This document shows, in pieces, positions 37,420-47,856 of a stretch of 55,560 bases of DNA (positions within the stretch are counted from its first letter, which is position 1; every line of letters begins with the position of its first letter). The stretch is from Alphaproteobacteria bacterium (GTDB lineage: Bacteria > Pseudomonadota > Alphaproteobacteria > Rs-D84 > CACZYB01): positions 1 through 55,560 of the forward strand of contig WQWV01000004.1 of NCBI GenBank assembly GCA_009785175.1. The letters run 5' to 3'. Made by a program: the position numbers and the translations under genes. The notes below the pieces were generated by a model. The model saw nothing but the letters and a program-made list of their open reading frames with translations. It ran no database searches and was not told the origin of the DNA.

Positions 37420-38421
37420 CTAGAACTCTCCTTTGAGAGCCAGCACGAACACACCGCCCACAGCCGATTCGCCGCCCTCGCGCGACCATGCGCCGCGACC
37501 GGCCGAGCCCACGACCGACACGCCTTTTTCTATGTCATAACCAAGCGACGCGAGCGTTATGTTTACCGAATCCTTGTTTCCATACCCGTCCACATACGAG
37601 TTGAATGTGGCAAGCGTCGCCTTGGCGGGCCCGAACGAATATCCTATGCCGAAGTCGAACGCTTCTCCTATGTTGTTTTTGTTTCGATACGACGAGGCCA
37701 CTTCCCACCCGCGATGGAATTTCCTTGCGCCAAGGTGATATTGCTTGATGTCGTCGATTTGTCCGTATGCCGCGTCGAACGAGAAGTCGCTATCGCTTGT
37801 CCACTTGAAACCGGCGGTGAAATTGTTCGAGGGGATATATCCGTCCGATTCCCCGGGCGAATCCTCGCGGCTCATGACGCTTCCGGCAAGTTGAAGCCCG
37901 GCCATGCGCGGCGTTATGTATGAAACTTTCATACGGTCATAGTCTGTGTCGATCGCAGTCGAGTTGATTCCCGCCACGCGCGCGCCCACCATTCTGAAGT
38001 CATAGTTTCCGTTTATTAAAAGAGGGCTGATGTCCACCGCCTGGTTGTGGATCTTTCGGTTGATGTTTTCCGCGCGACCAAGCTCCACGCGACCGAACGC
38101 TCCTTCGCCGTATACATAGAATTCGTTGATATAGCTGTTCTCGGTGGAATAGCGCCCCTCGTTGTGAATGAACTCGTTCGAGTATTTTCCGGGCGCGATA
38201 AGGCCAAGCATCACGCCGACCTTGAATTCGTCGCCGCCGTATCCCAAATCGGCGTTGATCATTCCCCAATCGAAGGTGTTTGACTTGCTGTCGGCCATAC
38301 TGTTGTGCCAAAGCGATACGATTTCACCCGAAAGGTCAAGCTTAAGCGGCCCCTCGCCGATAGTAAAGGCGTTCGCGCCTCCGGCAATGAACATCGCGAC
38401 CAGCGTGGCAAACTTTTTCAT
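37420..38421 (-). CDS. Gram-negative porin
   Basis: signal peptide MKKFATLVAMFIAGGANA; LDLSGEIVSLWHNS..., GRVELGRAENINRKIH, terminal F. Confidence 0.8.
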   Translation of the reverse strand: MKKFATLVAMFIAGGANAFTIGEGPLKLDLSGEIVSLWHNSMADSKSNTFDWGMINADLGYGGDEFKVGVMLGLIAPGKYSNEFIHNEGRYSTENSYINEFYVYGEGAFGRVELGRAENINRKIHNQAVDISPLLINGNYDFRMVGARVAGINSTAIDTDYDRMKVSYITPRMAGLQLAGSVMSREDSPGESDGYIPSNNFTAGFKWTSDSDFSFDAAYGQIDDIKQYHLGARKFHRGWEVASSYRNKNNIGEAFDFGIGYSFGPAKATLATFNSYVDGYGNKDSVNITLASLGYDIEKGVSVVGSAGRGAWSREGGESAVGGVFVLALKGEF

Positions 38422-38460
38422 AATTGACTCCTTATGCACAGACACCTATTATATAGCAAA

Positions 38461-39039
38461 ATGAAACCGGAAACAATAGGTGATAGAAGGACGCTTGTCC
38501 TCGTCTGCTGCGCCCCGTGCTGCGCGGGCGTAGTGGAGTATATGGCAAAAAGCAAAGCTAATGCCGATTTATTCTTCTATAACCCAAATATCTTCCCGCG
38601 CAAGGAATACGAAAAACGCAAAGCCGAAGTATACCGTCTTGCCGCCCATTATAATATAAGGGTTATCGATTCGGATTACGAACCCGAGGAATATGATAAT
38701 GCGACACAGGGACTGGAGAACGAGCCCGAACGCGGCCGCCGCTGCGAAGCCTGTTTTTATCTAAGGCTCGCAAAAACCGCCGAATACGCCGCCGCGCATG
38801 GATACTGCGCGTTTACCTCGACGCTCGGCGTTTCCAAACACAAAGACCAAACGCAGGTCGACGCACAAGGCCAAATCGCCTCCGCCAAATACGGCATACC
38901 CTACCTGCCGCTTGATACAAAGGGACTAAGTTCCGATATAATAAAGGAATTGGGGATATATAGGCAGAATTACTGTGGGTGTATCTACTCCACCAAGGAG
39001 CGGACAACTCCGCTACGGAGCGGGCGAACACCTGTGTGA
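38461..39039 (+). CDS. queH: epoxyqueuosine reductase QueH
   Basis: CCAPCCAGVVEYM, FFYNPNIFPRKEYEKRK, ERGRRCEACFYLRL, YRQNYCGCIYS; last ~14 codons lie in repeat D-2. Confidence 0.93.
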   Translation: MKPETIGDRRTLVLVCCAPCCAGVVEYMAKSKANADLFFYNPNIFPRKEYEKRKAEVYRLAAHYNIRVIDSDYEPEEYDNATQGLENEPERGRRCEACFYLRLAKTAEYAAAHGYCAFTSTLGVSKHKDQTQVDAQGQIASAKYGIPYLPLDTKGLSSDIIKELGIYRQNYCGCIYSTKERTTPLRSGRTPV

Positions 39040-39095
39040 GCCAACGCCCGTGGGCGAGCGGACGTTGGCCGCCTGCGGCGCGCAAACAATGTATG
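38996..39095. repeat. Family D repeat, copy D-2, overlapping queH 3' end
   Basis: GCGGGCGAACACCTGTGTGAGCCAACGCCCGTGGGCGAGCGGACGTTGGCCGCCTGCGGCGCGC. Confidence 0.65.
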
Positions 39096-39158
39096 CGTTG
39101 GTTTACTTGCTCTTATGGCAAAATTGTAATATAATAGGCCCCAAGGGGTCCATCTAAT

Positions 39159-40067
39159 ATGAACGATTTCAACGTCGCACTTCTACAACTCATGCCCACC
39201 GGCACGCTTGGCGGCAATCTTGCCAAGGGAATAAAAGCATGCGAAGTTGCCAAACAAAACGGCGCAGACTTGGCGCTTTTTCCCGAAATGTGGAGCCACG
39301 GCTATAACGTCCTTCTTCCCGAAAACCACGCAAAGGAATGGAAGGCGACAGCCCTTGATCCCAACGGAGATTTCGTTCAAACATTCGCCAAGCTTGCGGG
39401 GAAACTTAAAATGGCCATCGCCATAACGCTTCTTGAAAAGACCAAAGGGCAACCCAAAAATACCGTTATAGTATTTGACCGCTTCGGCAAACAAATCCTA
39501 AAATATTCCAAAGTCCACACCACAGAATCCACCATGGAGAATCACGTCGCCCCTGGAACAAGCTTTGATGTCGCGACGCTTGATTACGGCCGCGGCAAGG
39601 TCAAGATCGGGTCCATGATCTGCTTTGACCGTAATTTTCCCGAAGCCGCGCGCATATTGATGCTCAACGGCGCGGAAATAATATTGAGCCCCAATGCCTG
39701 CGAACTCTTAAATCTCCACATGTGCGTGATGAAAACCCGCGCGGTTGAAAATCACATAGCGCTTTTCACCACCAACTATCCGCTCGACCCCAACGATAAA
39801 TATATAGGCAACGGGCAATCGTGCGCATTTACTCCTATCTTCAGGAACAAGCGCAAACTCTTGGCCGGCTCGAAGGAAATAGATACCACGATTATAAGAA
39901 TGAGCGAGGACGAGAGCATCGGCATGGCCCCCATCGACCTTGCCGCGCTAAGGGAAAACCGTGCCAAAGGCGGCAACGGCAACGCATTTAGGAAACCCAG
40001 AATGTATGCCAAGCTTTTGGACGAAAAGGTCGAGCCTCCGTTCGTGCGCAAATGGGCCAGGCGTTGA
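39159..40067 (+). CDS. carbon-nitrogen hydrolase family protein
   Basis: ALFPEMWSHGY, KVHTTES, MICFDRNFPEAARILMLNGAEIIL. Confidence 0.9.
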   Translation: MNDFNVALLQLMPTGTLGGNLAKGIKACEVAKQNGADLALFPEMWSHGYNVLLPENHAKEWKATALDPNGDFVQTFAKLAGKLKMAIAITLLEKTKGQPKNTVIVFDRFGKQILKYSKVHTTESTMENHVAPGTSFDVATLDYGRGKVKIGSMICFDRNFPEAARILMLNGAEIILSPNACELLNLHMCVMKTRAVENHIALFTTNYPLDPNDKYIGNGQSCAFTPIFRNKRKLLAGSKEIDTTIIRMSEDESIGMAPIDLAALRENRAKGGNGNAFRKPRMYAKLLDEKVEPPFVRKWARR

Positions 40068-40136
40068 CCTAAAATAACTCTTGCATTCCAAAACTCAAAC
40101 TTATAAACTTCCCCCAAAGGAACCAAAGGAGCAACC

Positions 40137-41249
40137 ATGCAAATAACAATCGAGAAATCGAATCTTCTGAAAACTCTCTCTCACCTCTATAGGATTGTCG
40201 AGCGCAAATCCACCGTGCCCGTGCTCTCCAACATCAAGGTCGAGGCGGCCAAGGAGCTTAAGATCACCGCGACCAACGTTGACCTCGAGATCATCGAAAC
40301 GGTGGACGCCAAGATCGGCGAAACCGGCGCGACCACGATTCCCGCGCACGTGTTCTATGACATCGTCCGAAAACTTCCCGAGGGCGATATCAGCATCAAG
40401 ACTAACGCCGACGCGTCCAAGGTTGTGATCAAGGCCGGCAATTCGGAATTCACGCTTCCGGCCCTGCCAAGCGAAGACTTCCCCGTCATGACCTCCGGCT
40501 CCATGCCGTTCAAGTTCAACCTTCCGGTCGACGACCTCAAGGCGTTGATCGACAAGACGAAGTTTGCGGTCTCCACCGAGGAAACACGCTACTTCCTCAA
40601 CGGTATCTTCGTCCACACCGTCGAGGTCAAGGGCAAGGATATTCTCCGCGCCGTTGCCACCGACGGCCATAGGCTTGCAAGACTTGATGTAGCCGCCCCC
40701 GCCAACGCCAAGGGCATGCCCGGCATAATCATTCCCAGGAAGGTCGTGAACGAACTCCGCACTCTCCTTGACGATACCTCAAGCGATATTATGGTCGAAG
40801 TTTCGAACACCAAGGCGCGCTTCAGCTTCGCCGGCGCGACGATCACCTCGAAACTTATCGACGGCAAATTCCCCGACTACGAGAAGGTTATCCCGACCAC
40901 GAACGACAAGGCGCTTGAAATCGAATGCAAGTCTTTCGCCGAAGCCGTCGACCGCGTATCGTCCGTGTCGTTTGAAAAATCGAAATCCATCAAGCTTAAA
41001 ATCGCCAAGGGCAAGTTGACGCTATCGTCAAGCACCCCCGACTCCGGCTCGGCCACCGAAGACCTTCCGGTCGAATACGCCGCCGACACGCTTGAAATCG
41101 GCTTCAACTCGCGCTATTTGCTCGACATCGCCGAGCAGATCAAGGGCAAGTTCATCAAGTTCATGATCTCCGACGCCTCAAGCCCGTCCGTTATCACCGA
41201 ACTAGATTCCGACTCGGCACTCTATGTCCTTATGCCCATGAGGATATAA
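40137..41249 (+). CDS. dnaN: DNA polymerase III sliding clamp (beta)
   Basis: IERKSTVPVLSNIKVEA, FLNGIFVH, ATDGHRLA, YVLMPMRI C-terminus. Confidence 0.95.
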   Translation: MQITIEKSNLLKTLSHLYRIVERKSTVPVLSNIKVEAAKELKITATNVDLEIIETVDAKIGETGATTIPAHVFYDIVRKLPEGDISIKTNADASKVVIKAGNSEFTLPALPSEDFPVMTSGSMPFKFNLPVDDLKALIDKTKFAVSTEETRYFLNGIFVHTVEVKGKDILRAVATDGHRLARLDVAAPANAKGMPGIIIPRKVVNELRTLLDDTSSDIMVEVSNTKARFSFAGATITSKLIDGKFPDYEKVIPTTNDKALEIECKSFAEAVDRVSSVSFEKSKSIKLKIAKGKLTLSSSTPDSGSATEDLPVEYAADTLEIGFNSRYLLDIAEQIKGKFIKFMISDASSPSVITELDSDSALYVLMPMRI

Positions 41250-41264
41250 AATTAAATAATAAAC

Positions 41265-41334
41265 CAAACCCTCTTTGGTGGGAAGGTAAGCTAGGCGTAA
41301 GCCACAGCGAACCGGGGTCCCATTAAAGAGGGTT
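41265..41334. repeat. Family E hairpin, copy E-1
   Basis: perfect 11-bp stem AAACCCTCTTT/AAAGAGGGTTT around conserved AGCTAGGCG..GCC..GCGA..GGGTCCC loop. Confidence 0.8.
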
Positions 41335-41340
41335 TATGTT

Positions 41341-41450
41341 TTTCACGCTTTGCGCGGGCTCCCCTTAAAACTATATATAAGAATCTTGCCCCAAAACGCC
41401 AAGAGCAGTTGGCGTTTATGTGGGCGAGCTTGCCTTGGGCTTGCAGTATA
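41341..41450. repeat. Family C repeat, copy C-4
   Basis: AGAATCTTGCCCCAAAACGCCAAGAGCAGTTGGCGTTT identical to C-1. Confidence 0.8.
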
Positions 41451-41459
41451 AGTTTTCAC

Positions 41460-41489
41460 TTGACAAAAGCAAGTGGGGGGGGGTAAATT
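41460..41489 (+). promoter_or_regulatory. G9-spacer promoter: TTGACA-aaagcaagt-G9(41475-41483)-TAAATT
   Basis: direct read. Confidence 0.7.
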
Positions 41490-41529
41490 ATGTCTAACAT
41501 AAGTCCAAAGCAACCCAGAGAACAGCACC

Positions 41530-42486
41530 ATGCTACTCCTCCAAAAAATCGAAAATGGTTTGAACTATAACGAGAAAACCAGCACGCTTACCATCAACCT
41601 TACCAAGGTTGTAAAGGCCTCTATCCCGCCCATAAAAAAACAGCTCAACGCGGACCTGCTTGCCAAGGGAATCGAGGTCAAACTCGAATACGACTCCACC
41701 AATGGTCCAAAATACAAACTAACCTTCCTCCCTCCGCTTCAAGCCGACCATATCTCCATAGACATAGACGACAAGCACGAATGTTTCATCAAGGAACTCG
41801 ACCTTTCTGCAATAGAACCTGCAACCGAAGGCGCTCGCCAAAGCATAAATTTCAAGAACAAGGTCAATACCAACACCTTCCTCCACCTCATTGTGCCCGA
41901 AGGAATAAGCCTCGACCTTAACGACCAACCCATACGCTGCATCTCGGTCAAACCCGACAAAAGCAAAAACAAAGCCCTCCACACGCAGATAAGGCTTAGC
42001 GACAAATCGCACCCCGGCGAATACCCGGAAATAAGGACTGTCAATATCGCCGGTCAGCTTTCCGTCTTTGACAACACCGGAAAAGACATGATGGAAAAGA
42101 TAATCGTCGACGCGATTTTCCAAGGGCACCACCAAATGGGACTTGACGTCAACGGACAAAACGAATGCCTCAAAAGCTGGGGCGGCCGGGCGCACCCCCT
42201 CCTTAAGAAATTAAAAGGCTATGATATACAAGCCGTACCCGAACGCGCCAAACAAATCTTTGGCTACCTCGACCGTTTTTATGCCGATAGGTTCTCGTCA
42301 AGACGGAACGCCCTTATCGCACTTATGTGGAGCCCCTATGCAAAAGATAGGGAGTTCGCGCTTGAACTGGCCGCGAACTGGTGCTTCAACGAAGACGACA
42401 TCGCACAACTTCTTCAAACCCAAACGGGAATCGTGAAAAGCCAAGAAGTGGTATTGGAACATCTTAAAAATTTACCCGTCCGCTAA
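41530..42486 (+). CDS. hypothetical protein, 318 aa
   Basis: ORF downstream of G9 promoter; no family recognised. Confidence 0.75.
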   Translation: MLLLQKIENGLNYNEKTSTLTINLTKVVKASIPPIKKQLNADLLAKGIEVKLEYDSTNGPKYKLTFLPPLQADHISIDIDDKHECFIKELDLSAIEPATEGARQSINFKNKVNTNTFLHLIVPEGISLDLNDQPIRCISVKPDKSKNKALHTQIRLSDKSHPGEYPEIRTVNIAGQLSVFDNTGKDMMEKIIVDAIFQGHHQMGLDVNGQNECLKSWGGRAHPLLKKLKGYDIQAVPERAKQIFGYLDRFYADRFSSRRNALIALMWSPYAKDREFALELAANWCFNEDDIAQLLQTQTGIVKSQEVVLEHLKNLPVR

Positions 42487-42498
42487 AAGGAATTACCA

Positions 42499-42987
42499 AT
42501 GAAAAAAATACTTGATATATTCGGCCAGGATTTTGTTTTGAACAAGTTCCAAAAGCTCGCCATCGGCGCATCCGCGCTCCTCGAGGGATCCGACGGTTCG
42601 AAATACGTTATAACCCGCAACCTCGTGGGCCTTATGACCATGTATGAAACCAATGACAAGACAACGCTCAAACCTACCGGCGTTTATATGCAGATCGTCA
42701 TGTATTATGACGACAAGATGGAAAGAAAAGTATGGCTTCTAAGCGAAACCCGTTATGACGAAAATGGCGGGCGCGACCGCTCCATAGTCCGCAACGATCG
42801 CCGCGGCAACATAAAATTCTCAATCTCTGTGCCAAACGAAAACGGGATCTGTAATGTCTACGAGTTCGATGGCGACAATTCGACTGCCATAGGGGCGATC
42901 AAGTCGAACGGCAGTTGGGTTAATACGCTTAAAAAAATTCCCGACGAGATCAAGCATTTCGTATTCCAAAATATCAGGAAGCGGTAA
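42499..42987 (+). CDS. hypothetical protein, 162 aa
   Basis: ORF 12 nt downstream of previous, aaaagga SD. Confidence 0.75.
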   Translation: MKKILDIFGQDFVLNKFQKLAIGASALLEGSDGSKYVITRNLVGLMTMYETNDKTTLKPTGVYMQIVMYYDDKMERKVWLLSETRYDENGGRDRSIVRNDRRGNIKFSISVPNENGICNVYEFDGDNSTAIGAIKSNGSWVNTLKKIPDEIKHFVFQNIRKR

Positions 42988-43012
42988 ACTCCGGTTATAG
43001 GCCAATCAAGGC

Positions 43013-43076
43013 ATAACCCAAACTCCTAAAACGAAGAGCTCGAGGAACGAGAGCGCAAGGTTCGTTTTAGGAGTTT
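43013..43076. repeat. Family B hairpin, copy B-2
   Basis: perfect 13-bp stem AAACTCCTAAAAC/GTTTTAGGAGTTT, 31-nt loop GAAGAGCTCGAGGAACGAGAGCGCAAGGTTC. Confidence 0.85.
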
Positions 43077-43172
43077 ATAGCTACGCGTTCACGCGCGCGC
43101 AAAATAACACTATATAGATTTGCCTGCAAACGCCAGATGGCTGGCCTTCGCTAGGCGGCCAGTTTCACAAGT
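43077..43172. repeat. Family C repeat, copy C-2, directly after B-2
   Basis: TATAGCTACGC...AACACTATATAGATTTGCCTGCAAACGCCAGATGGCTGGCCTTCG. Confidence 0.75.
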
Positions 43173-43174
43173 TC

Positions 43175-43870
43175 CTACCTAAACAGATAAACAATCAACG
43201 GCGCCAATATAACTGTCGCCAATCCCGAAACCACGATGGAAAGGCTACTTGCCGCGCCCTCGACCGGCCCCATTTCCAAAGCCTTGGCCGTGCCGATCGC
43301 ATGGCTCGAGTTTCCTATCGCAAGCCCGCGCGCGACCGCATAGCGAAGCCCCAATATCCTGCACATCTGCCGCCCGACCGCATTCCCGAATATGCCCGTC
43401 ACAATGACTGCGAAGACGGTGATTGCCGCGATACCGCCAAGCTCCTTGGTGATTCCGATCGCGATAGCTGTGGTGACCGACACGGACGCCAACGAGCGGG
43501 AAATCACATCGCCCAGCCCAAAGAACCAGCTTAAAAACACAGCCGTGCCGACGGAAAACGCACAGCCCAGAACGACCGATAAAATTATCGTCATCTTGTG
43601 CTTGCCAAGATGCTGCATCTGCTTATACATAGGAATCGCAAGGCTTACCGTCGCCGGCACAAGGAAATAGTTAAGGTATTTCGCCCCGTTCGTATACGAC
43701 GAATACGGAATGTCAAGCGCAAGCAACATCACGATGATTCCCGCCGTCGTCAACAATACCGGCGTAGTAAGCGACACGTTCCACTTCTTGTTTATCGCCA
43801 CCGCGCACACGTATACGCCAAGCGTAAGGATAAGGCCGAAATATGCGGACTGCGCCAAAAATGCGTTCAT
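43175..43870 (-). CDS. lrgB: LrgB/CidB family protein
   Basis: KSVTTAIAIGITKELGGIAAITVFAVIVTGIFG-type block; paired with LrgA. Confidence 0.9.
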   Translation of the reverse strand: MNAFLAQSAYFGLILTLGVYVCAVAINKKWNVSLTTPVLLTTAGIIVMLLALDIPYSSYTNGAKYLNYFLVPATVSLAIPMYKQMQHLGKHKMTIILSVVLGCAFSVGTAVFLSWFFGLGDVISRSLASVSVTTAIAIGITKELGGIAAITVFAVIVTGIFGNAVGRQMCRILGLRYAVARGLAIGNSSHAIGTAKALEMGPVEGAASSLSIVVSGLATVILAPLIVYLFR

Positions 43871-44298
43871 TTCTTAGCTCCTTTTTTAACGGCAGTTTTT
43901 TTCTTTGCTGCCTTGGCCGCCTTGGCCGCAATGATTTTCTTTTCATGCCTGTGAATCATAAAGTCGGCGAACCAGCCGGTAGAAGCCATCGAGGCGGTAT
44001 AAGCTCCGACGACCACCGCGAACATCAGGATCCAAACGTCCCGTATCTTGTCGGCAAGGTCGATTATGCCCACCGCCGGCACAACGAAAAGAACCGGTAG
44101 GATCGCGATGAAAAATCCCGCCGCGCCCTCGATCTGACGCAGCTTGATGACCTTGAACCGCAAAGCCAAAAGCAGCAATACAAGGCCGTATATGCTGCCC
44201 GGTATAGGAAGCGGCAAGACGGCATATAACACCTCTCCCGCGAACACGAACAGCATTAGTAGTAAAAATTGCACAAGGTAATTCATCGCTCTCTCCAA
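43867..44298 (-). CDS. lrgA: CidA/LrgA family protein with Ala/Lys-rich C-terminal tail
   Basis: LPLPIPGSIYGLVLLLLALRFKVIKLRQIEGAAGFFIAILPVLFVVPAVGIID. Confidence 0.9.
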   Translation of the reverse strand: MERAMNYLVQFLLLMLFVFAGEVLYAVLPLPIPGSIYGLVLLLLALRFKVIKLRQIEGAAGFFIAILPVLFVVPAVGIIDLADKIRDVWILMFAVVVGAYTASMASTGWFADFMIHRHEKKIIAAKAAKAAKKKTAVKKGAKK

Positions 44299-44359
44299 AG
44301 TGGAGTATACACGATTCGCAGGGCGTTTGCAAACATACTAATTAAATAAGAAGAATTAG

Positions 44360-44445
44360 TGGTGGGAAGAGCAGGATTTGAACCTACGTAGACATATGTC
44401 GACAGATTTACAGTCTGTTGCTTTTGACCGCTCAGCCATCTTCCC
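44360..44445 (-). tRNA. tRNA-Tyr (GTA), CCA encoded
   Basis: GGGAAGATGGCTGAGCGG...ACTGTAAATCTG...long variable arm...TTCAAATCCTGCTCTTCCCACCA. Confidence 0.93.
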
Positions 44446-44562
44446 AGTCGGGCGCATTATACGGACTTTGTCGTCAAAGTCAATATGGTATTGCATATTC
44501 CAATAGTGAAGTTATAATACATACTACCTATTTTTCAACTGAGGGGTTGAAAGCGAACGAAA

Positions 44563-44979
44563 ATGCAAACTCACGCCAAGCCAGCTTCATTAGCCTACAC
44601 GCACAACGAAAATATGGGCTTGATAGCGACAATGCTGGAATACGACGCTAAACCTGGCAAGGCCACCTTCAATGACGTCATAGCCTATATAGATTCCCAA
44701 TACGATTTCACTCCGCGCTATTTCACCAACGGCAACACGCTAAGCGCGATAAATAAAAACTTCGGCTCACAGAAGATTTTCAGTTATGCGAAAATCCTAG
44801 GTTGCGACAAAGAGGAAACCCTCGCCCTTTTCTGTGAACACTACGAAGCGGTGCTTGCCAATCCGACCGGCACCGACCACGCCAACATACGCAATTTCCA
44901 AAGGTTCGGTTGGACCAAAAACGGCAACGATTCCGTGCGCTTCCCGTTCGGCCTTGCCCTTGACAAAAAACAGCGCTAA
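44563..44979 (+). CDS. HopJ-type family protein
   Basis: FNDVIAYIDSQYDFTPRYFTNGNT...CDKEETLALFCEHYEAVLANPTGTDHANIRNFQRFGW. Confidence 0.8.
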   Translation: MQTHAKPASLAYTHNENMGLIATMLEYDAKPGKATFNDVIAYIDSQYDFTPRYFTNGNTLSAINKNFGSQKIFSYAKILGCDKEETLALFCEHYEAVLANPTGTDHANIRNFQRFGWTKNGNDSVRFPFGLALDKKQR

Positions 44980-45030
44980 AACAAAGCGCGTTTGCAAAGC
45001 CCCTATTTTTGTGATATAATACGCGACGAG

Positions 45031-46161
45031 ATGAGGGAGTCGTTGCCAAAGCTGGGGATTTTTGTTGCGCTGTCAATCGCGCTTTGTTTATCGTCTTGCA
45101 GAAGCTCGAGGATAGACTCAAGAATCCCCTTTCACAAATCGGAAAAAAGGATGTCGCTCGAGCGGGCGGACTTCGATGACCTTGCCGGCTGGCGCGAGGA
45201 TAACTTCGTCCACGCGCTCGAAAGCTTCAAGAAATCCTGTGCCAAAATCCTAAACGAGAACGATTTCATCGGCACGTCCCAGATGATAATCTCGGCCAAT
45301 TTCATGAAGGCCGCCTGCGCCGAGGCGAACGCGCTTCCGAACGACAACACGGCGATACGCATGTTCTTCGAGGCGAACTTCGACCCCTACAAAGTCCGCG
45401 ATAGCTCCGGGAGCGACAAGGGCACCTTCACCGGATATTACGAAGCCGAGCTGCGCGCCGAGCTGACGCCGGATTGCGAATCCCTTGTGCCGATTTACGG
45501 AAGGCCTTCCGACCTTGGCACCACGCCGTATAAGACCCGCGCGCAAATCGAAAACCATGGCCTCCGCCACGTGGCGCCGGTTCTGTTCTGGGCGCATTCC
45601 GCCGCGGATGTCCACGTGTTGCACATACAGGGCTCGGGGATCGTCAAAACCAAAACCGGAGAGAAATATCGCATAGGTTTCGCCGCAAGCAATAATCATC
45701 AGTTCTCCGGCATCGGCTCGATATTGATGCGAAACAACGTCAAGGTCGAGGGCGGATATTCTATGGTGGCGGTTCGCAAATGGCTTCGCGAAAATCCCGA
45801 GGAAGCGCGCAAATTCATGCAGAAAAACGACCGCTTTATATTCTTTAGGGATATCGAGGGCGACGGCCCGATCGGCGCTATGGGAGTCCCTCTGACGCCC
45901 GGACGTTCCATTGCGATCGATCCAGAATTTATCCCCTACGGTATGCCGATGTTCCTTAACGCGAACGATCCCGACGGCGTAAGCCTTAATCGCCTTGTCG
46001 TCGCGCAAGACACCGGCACGGCGATAAAGGGCGCGGTGCGTGTCGATTACTTCTGGGGCGCCGGCGAGGACGCGTTTCATAAGGCCGGCCGCATGAAATC
46101 GACTGGCAGCTATTTTATCCTGCTACCAAAAGATAGTAAGAATTTCGCGGTGAAGCGTTAA
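45031..46161 (+). CDS. mltA: murein transglycosylase A (MltA), lipoprotein
   Basis: LSSC lipobox; GTFTGYYEAELRAEL, VAQDTGTAIKGAVRVDYFWGAGEDA. Confidence 0.92.
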   Translation: MRESLPKLGIFVALSIALCLSSCRSSRIDSRIPFHKSEKRMSLERADFDDLAGWREDNFVHALESFKKSCAKILNENDFIGTSQMIISANFMKAACAEANALPNDNTAIRMFFEANFDPYKVRDSSGSDKGTFTGYYEAELRAELTPDCESLVPIYGRPSDLGTTPYKTRAQIENHGLRHVAPVLFWAHSAADVHVLHIQGSGIVKTKTGEKYRIGFAASNNHQFSGIGSILMRNNVKVEGGYSMVAVRKWLRENPEEARKFMQKNDRFIFFRDIEGDGPIGAMGVPLTPGRSIAIDPEFIPYGMPMFLNANDPDGVSLNRLVVAQDTGTAIKGAVRVDYFWGAGEDAFHKAGRMKSTGSYFILLPKDSKNFAVKR

Positions 46162-46179
46162 TCAAGCATAATACAAATA

Positions 46180-46290
46180 CGCTTTGCGCTTTTAATATCT
46201 ATGTTTTAAGTTTGCCTAACGAACGCCACTCATGTGGCCTTCGTGCGGCGATGCGCCTTAGATAAATCTACGGCGCGGCAGGCGGCCAAA
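46180..46290. repeat. Family C repeat, copy C-6
   Basis: 46222-46284 is inverted-identical to 47638-47700. Confidence 0.8.
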
Positions 46291-46380
46291 ATGGCGACGC
46301 GCGAATTTCCTCTTGCATTTCAAAATCTTCTCGTATAATATAACCCAGCTTTTAATAACTAAAAACTAAGGAGCTATAAT

Positions 46381-47559
<1,179 letters not shown>

Positions 47560-47580
47560 TTAGGATTACGCAAAAAAATC

Positions 47581-47612
47581 AAGCCCCTGGTTCGCCGGGG
47601 GCTTTTTTTTTC
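47581..47612 (+). terminator. Rho-independent terminator after tuf
   Basis: AGCCCCTGGTTCGCCGGGGGCTTTTTTTTT. Confidence 0.85.
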
Positions 47613-47637
47613 TCTCCCGCGATCTCTAAAGCACTTT

Positions 47638-47756
47638 CGCCTGCCGCGCCGTAGATTTATCTAAGGCGCATCGCCGCACGAAGGCCACATGAGTGGCGTT
47701 TTGAGGCAGATTCTATATGTAGTTTTAAGGGCCCCGCGCAAAGCGCGAAAAGTCTG
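47638..47756. repeat. Family C repeat, copy C-5 (inverted relative to C-6)
   Basis: reverse complement AACGCCACTCATGTGGCCTTCGTGCGGCGATGCGCCTTAGATAAATCTACGGCGCGGCAGGCG. Confidence 0.8.
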
Positions 47757-47828
47757 AAATCAACTAAAACGGGACCCTAGCTCGCCGCGGCGCAAGCGCC
47801 TAGCTCCCCCACCCGTATTAGTTGATTT
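47757..47828. repeat. Family E hairpin, copy E-2 (inverted orientation)
   Basis: perfect 11-bp stem AAATCAACTAA/TTAGTTGATTT; reverse-complement loop shares AGCTAGGCG..GCGA..GGGTCCC with E-1. Confidence 0.8.
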
Positions 47829-47856
47829 AGTTTATAATCATATATATAATCAACCC

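Noticed and set aside
44563-44979. HopJ-like protein as a type III effector
   Set aside because: The family is widespread in bacteria without T3SS; the name is historical and there are no secretion genes nearby.
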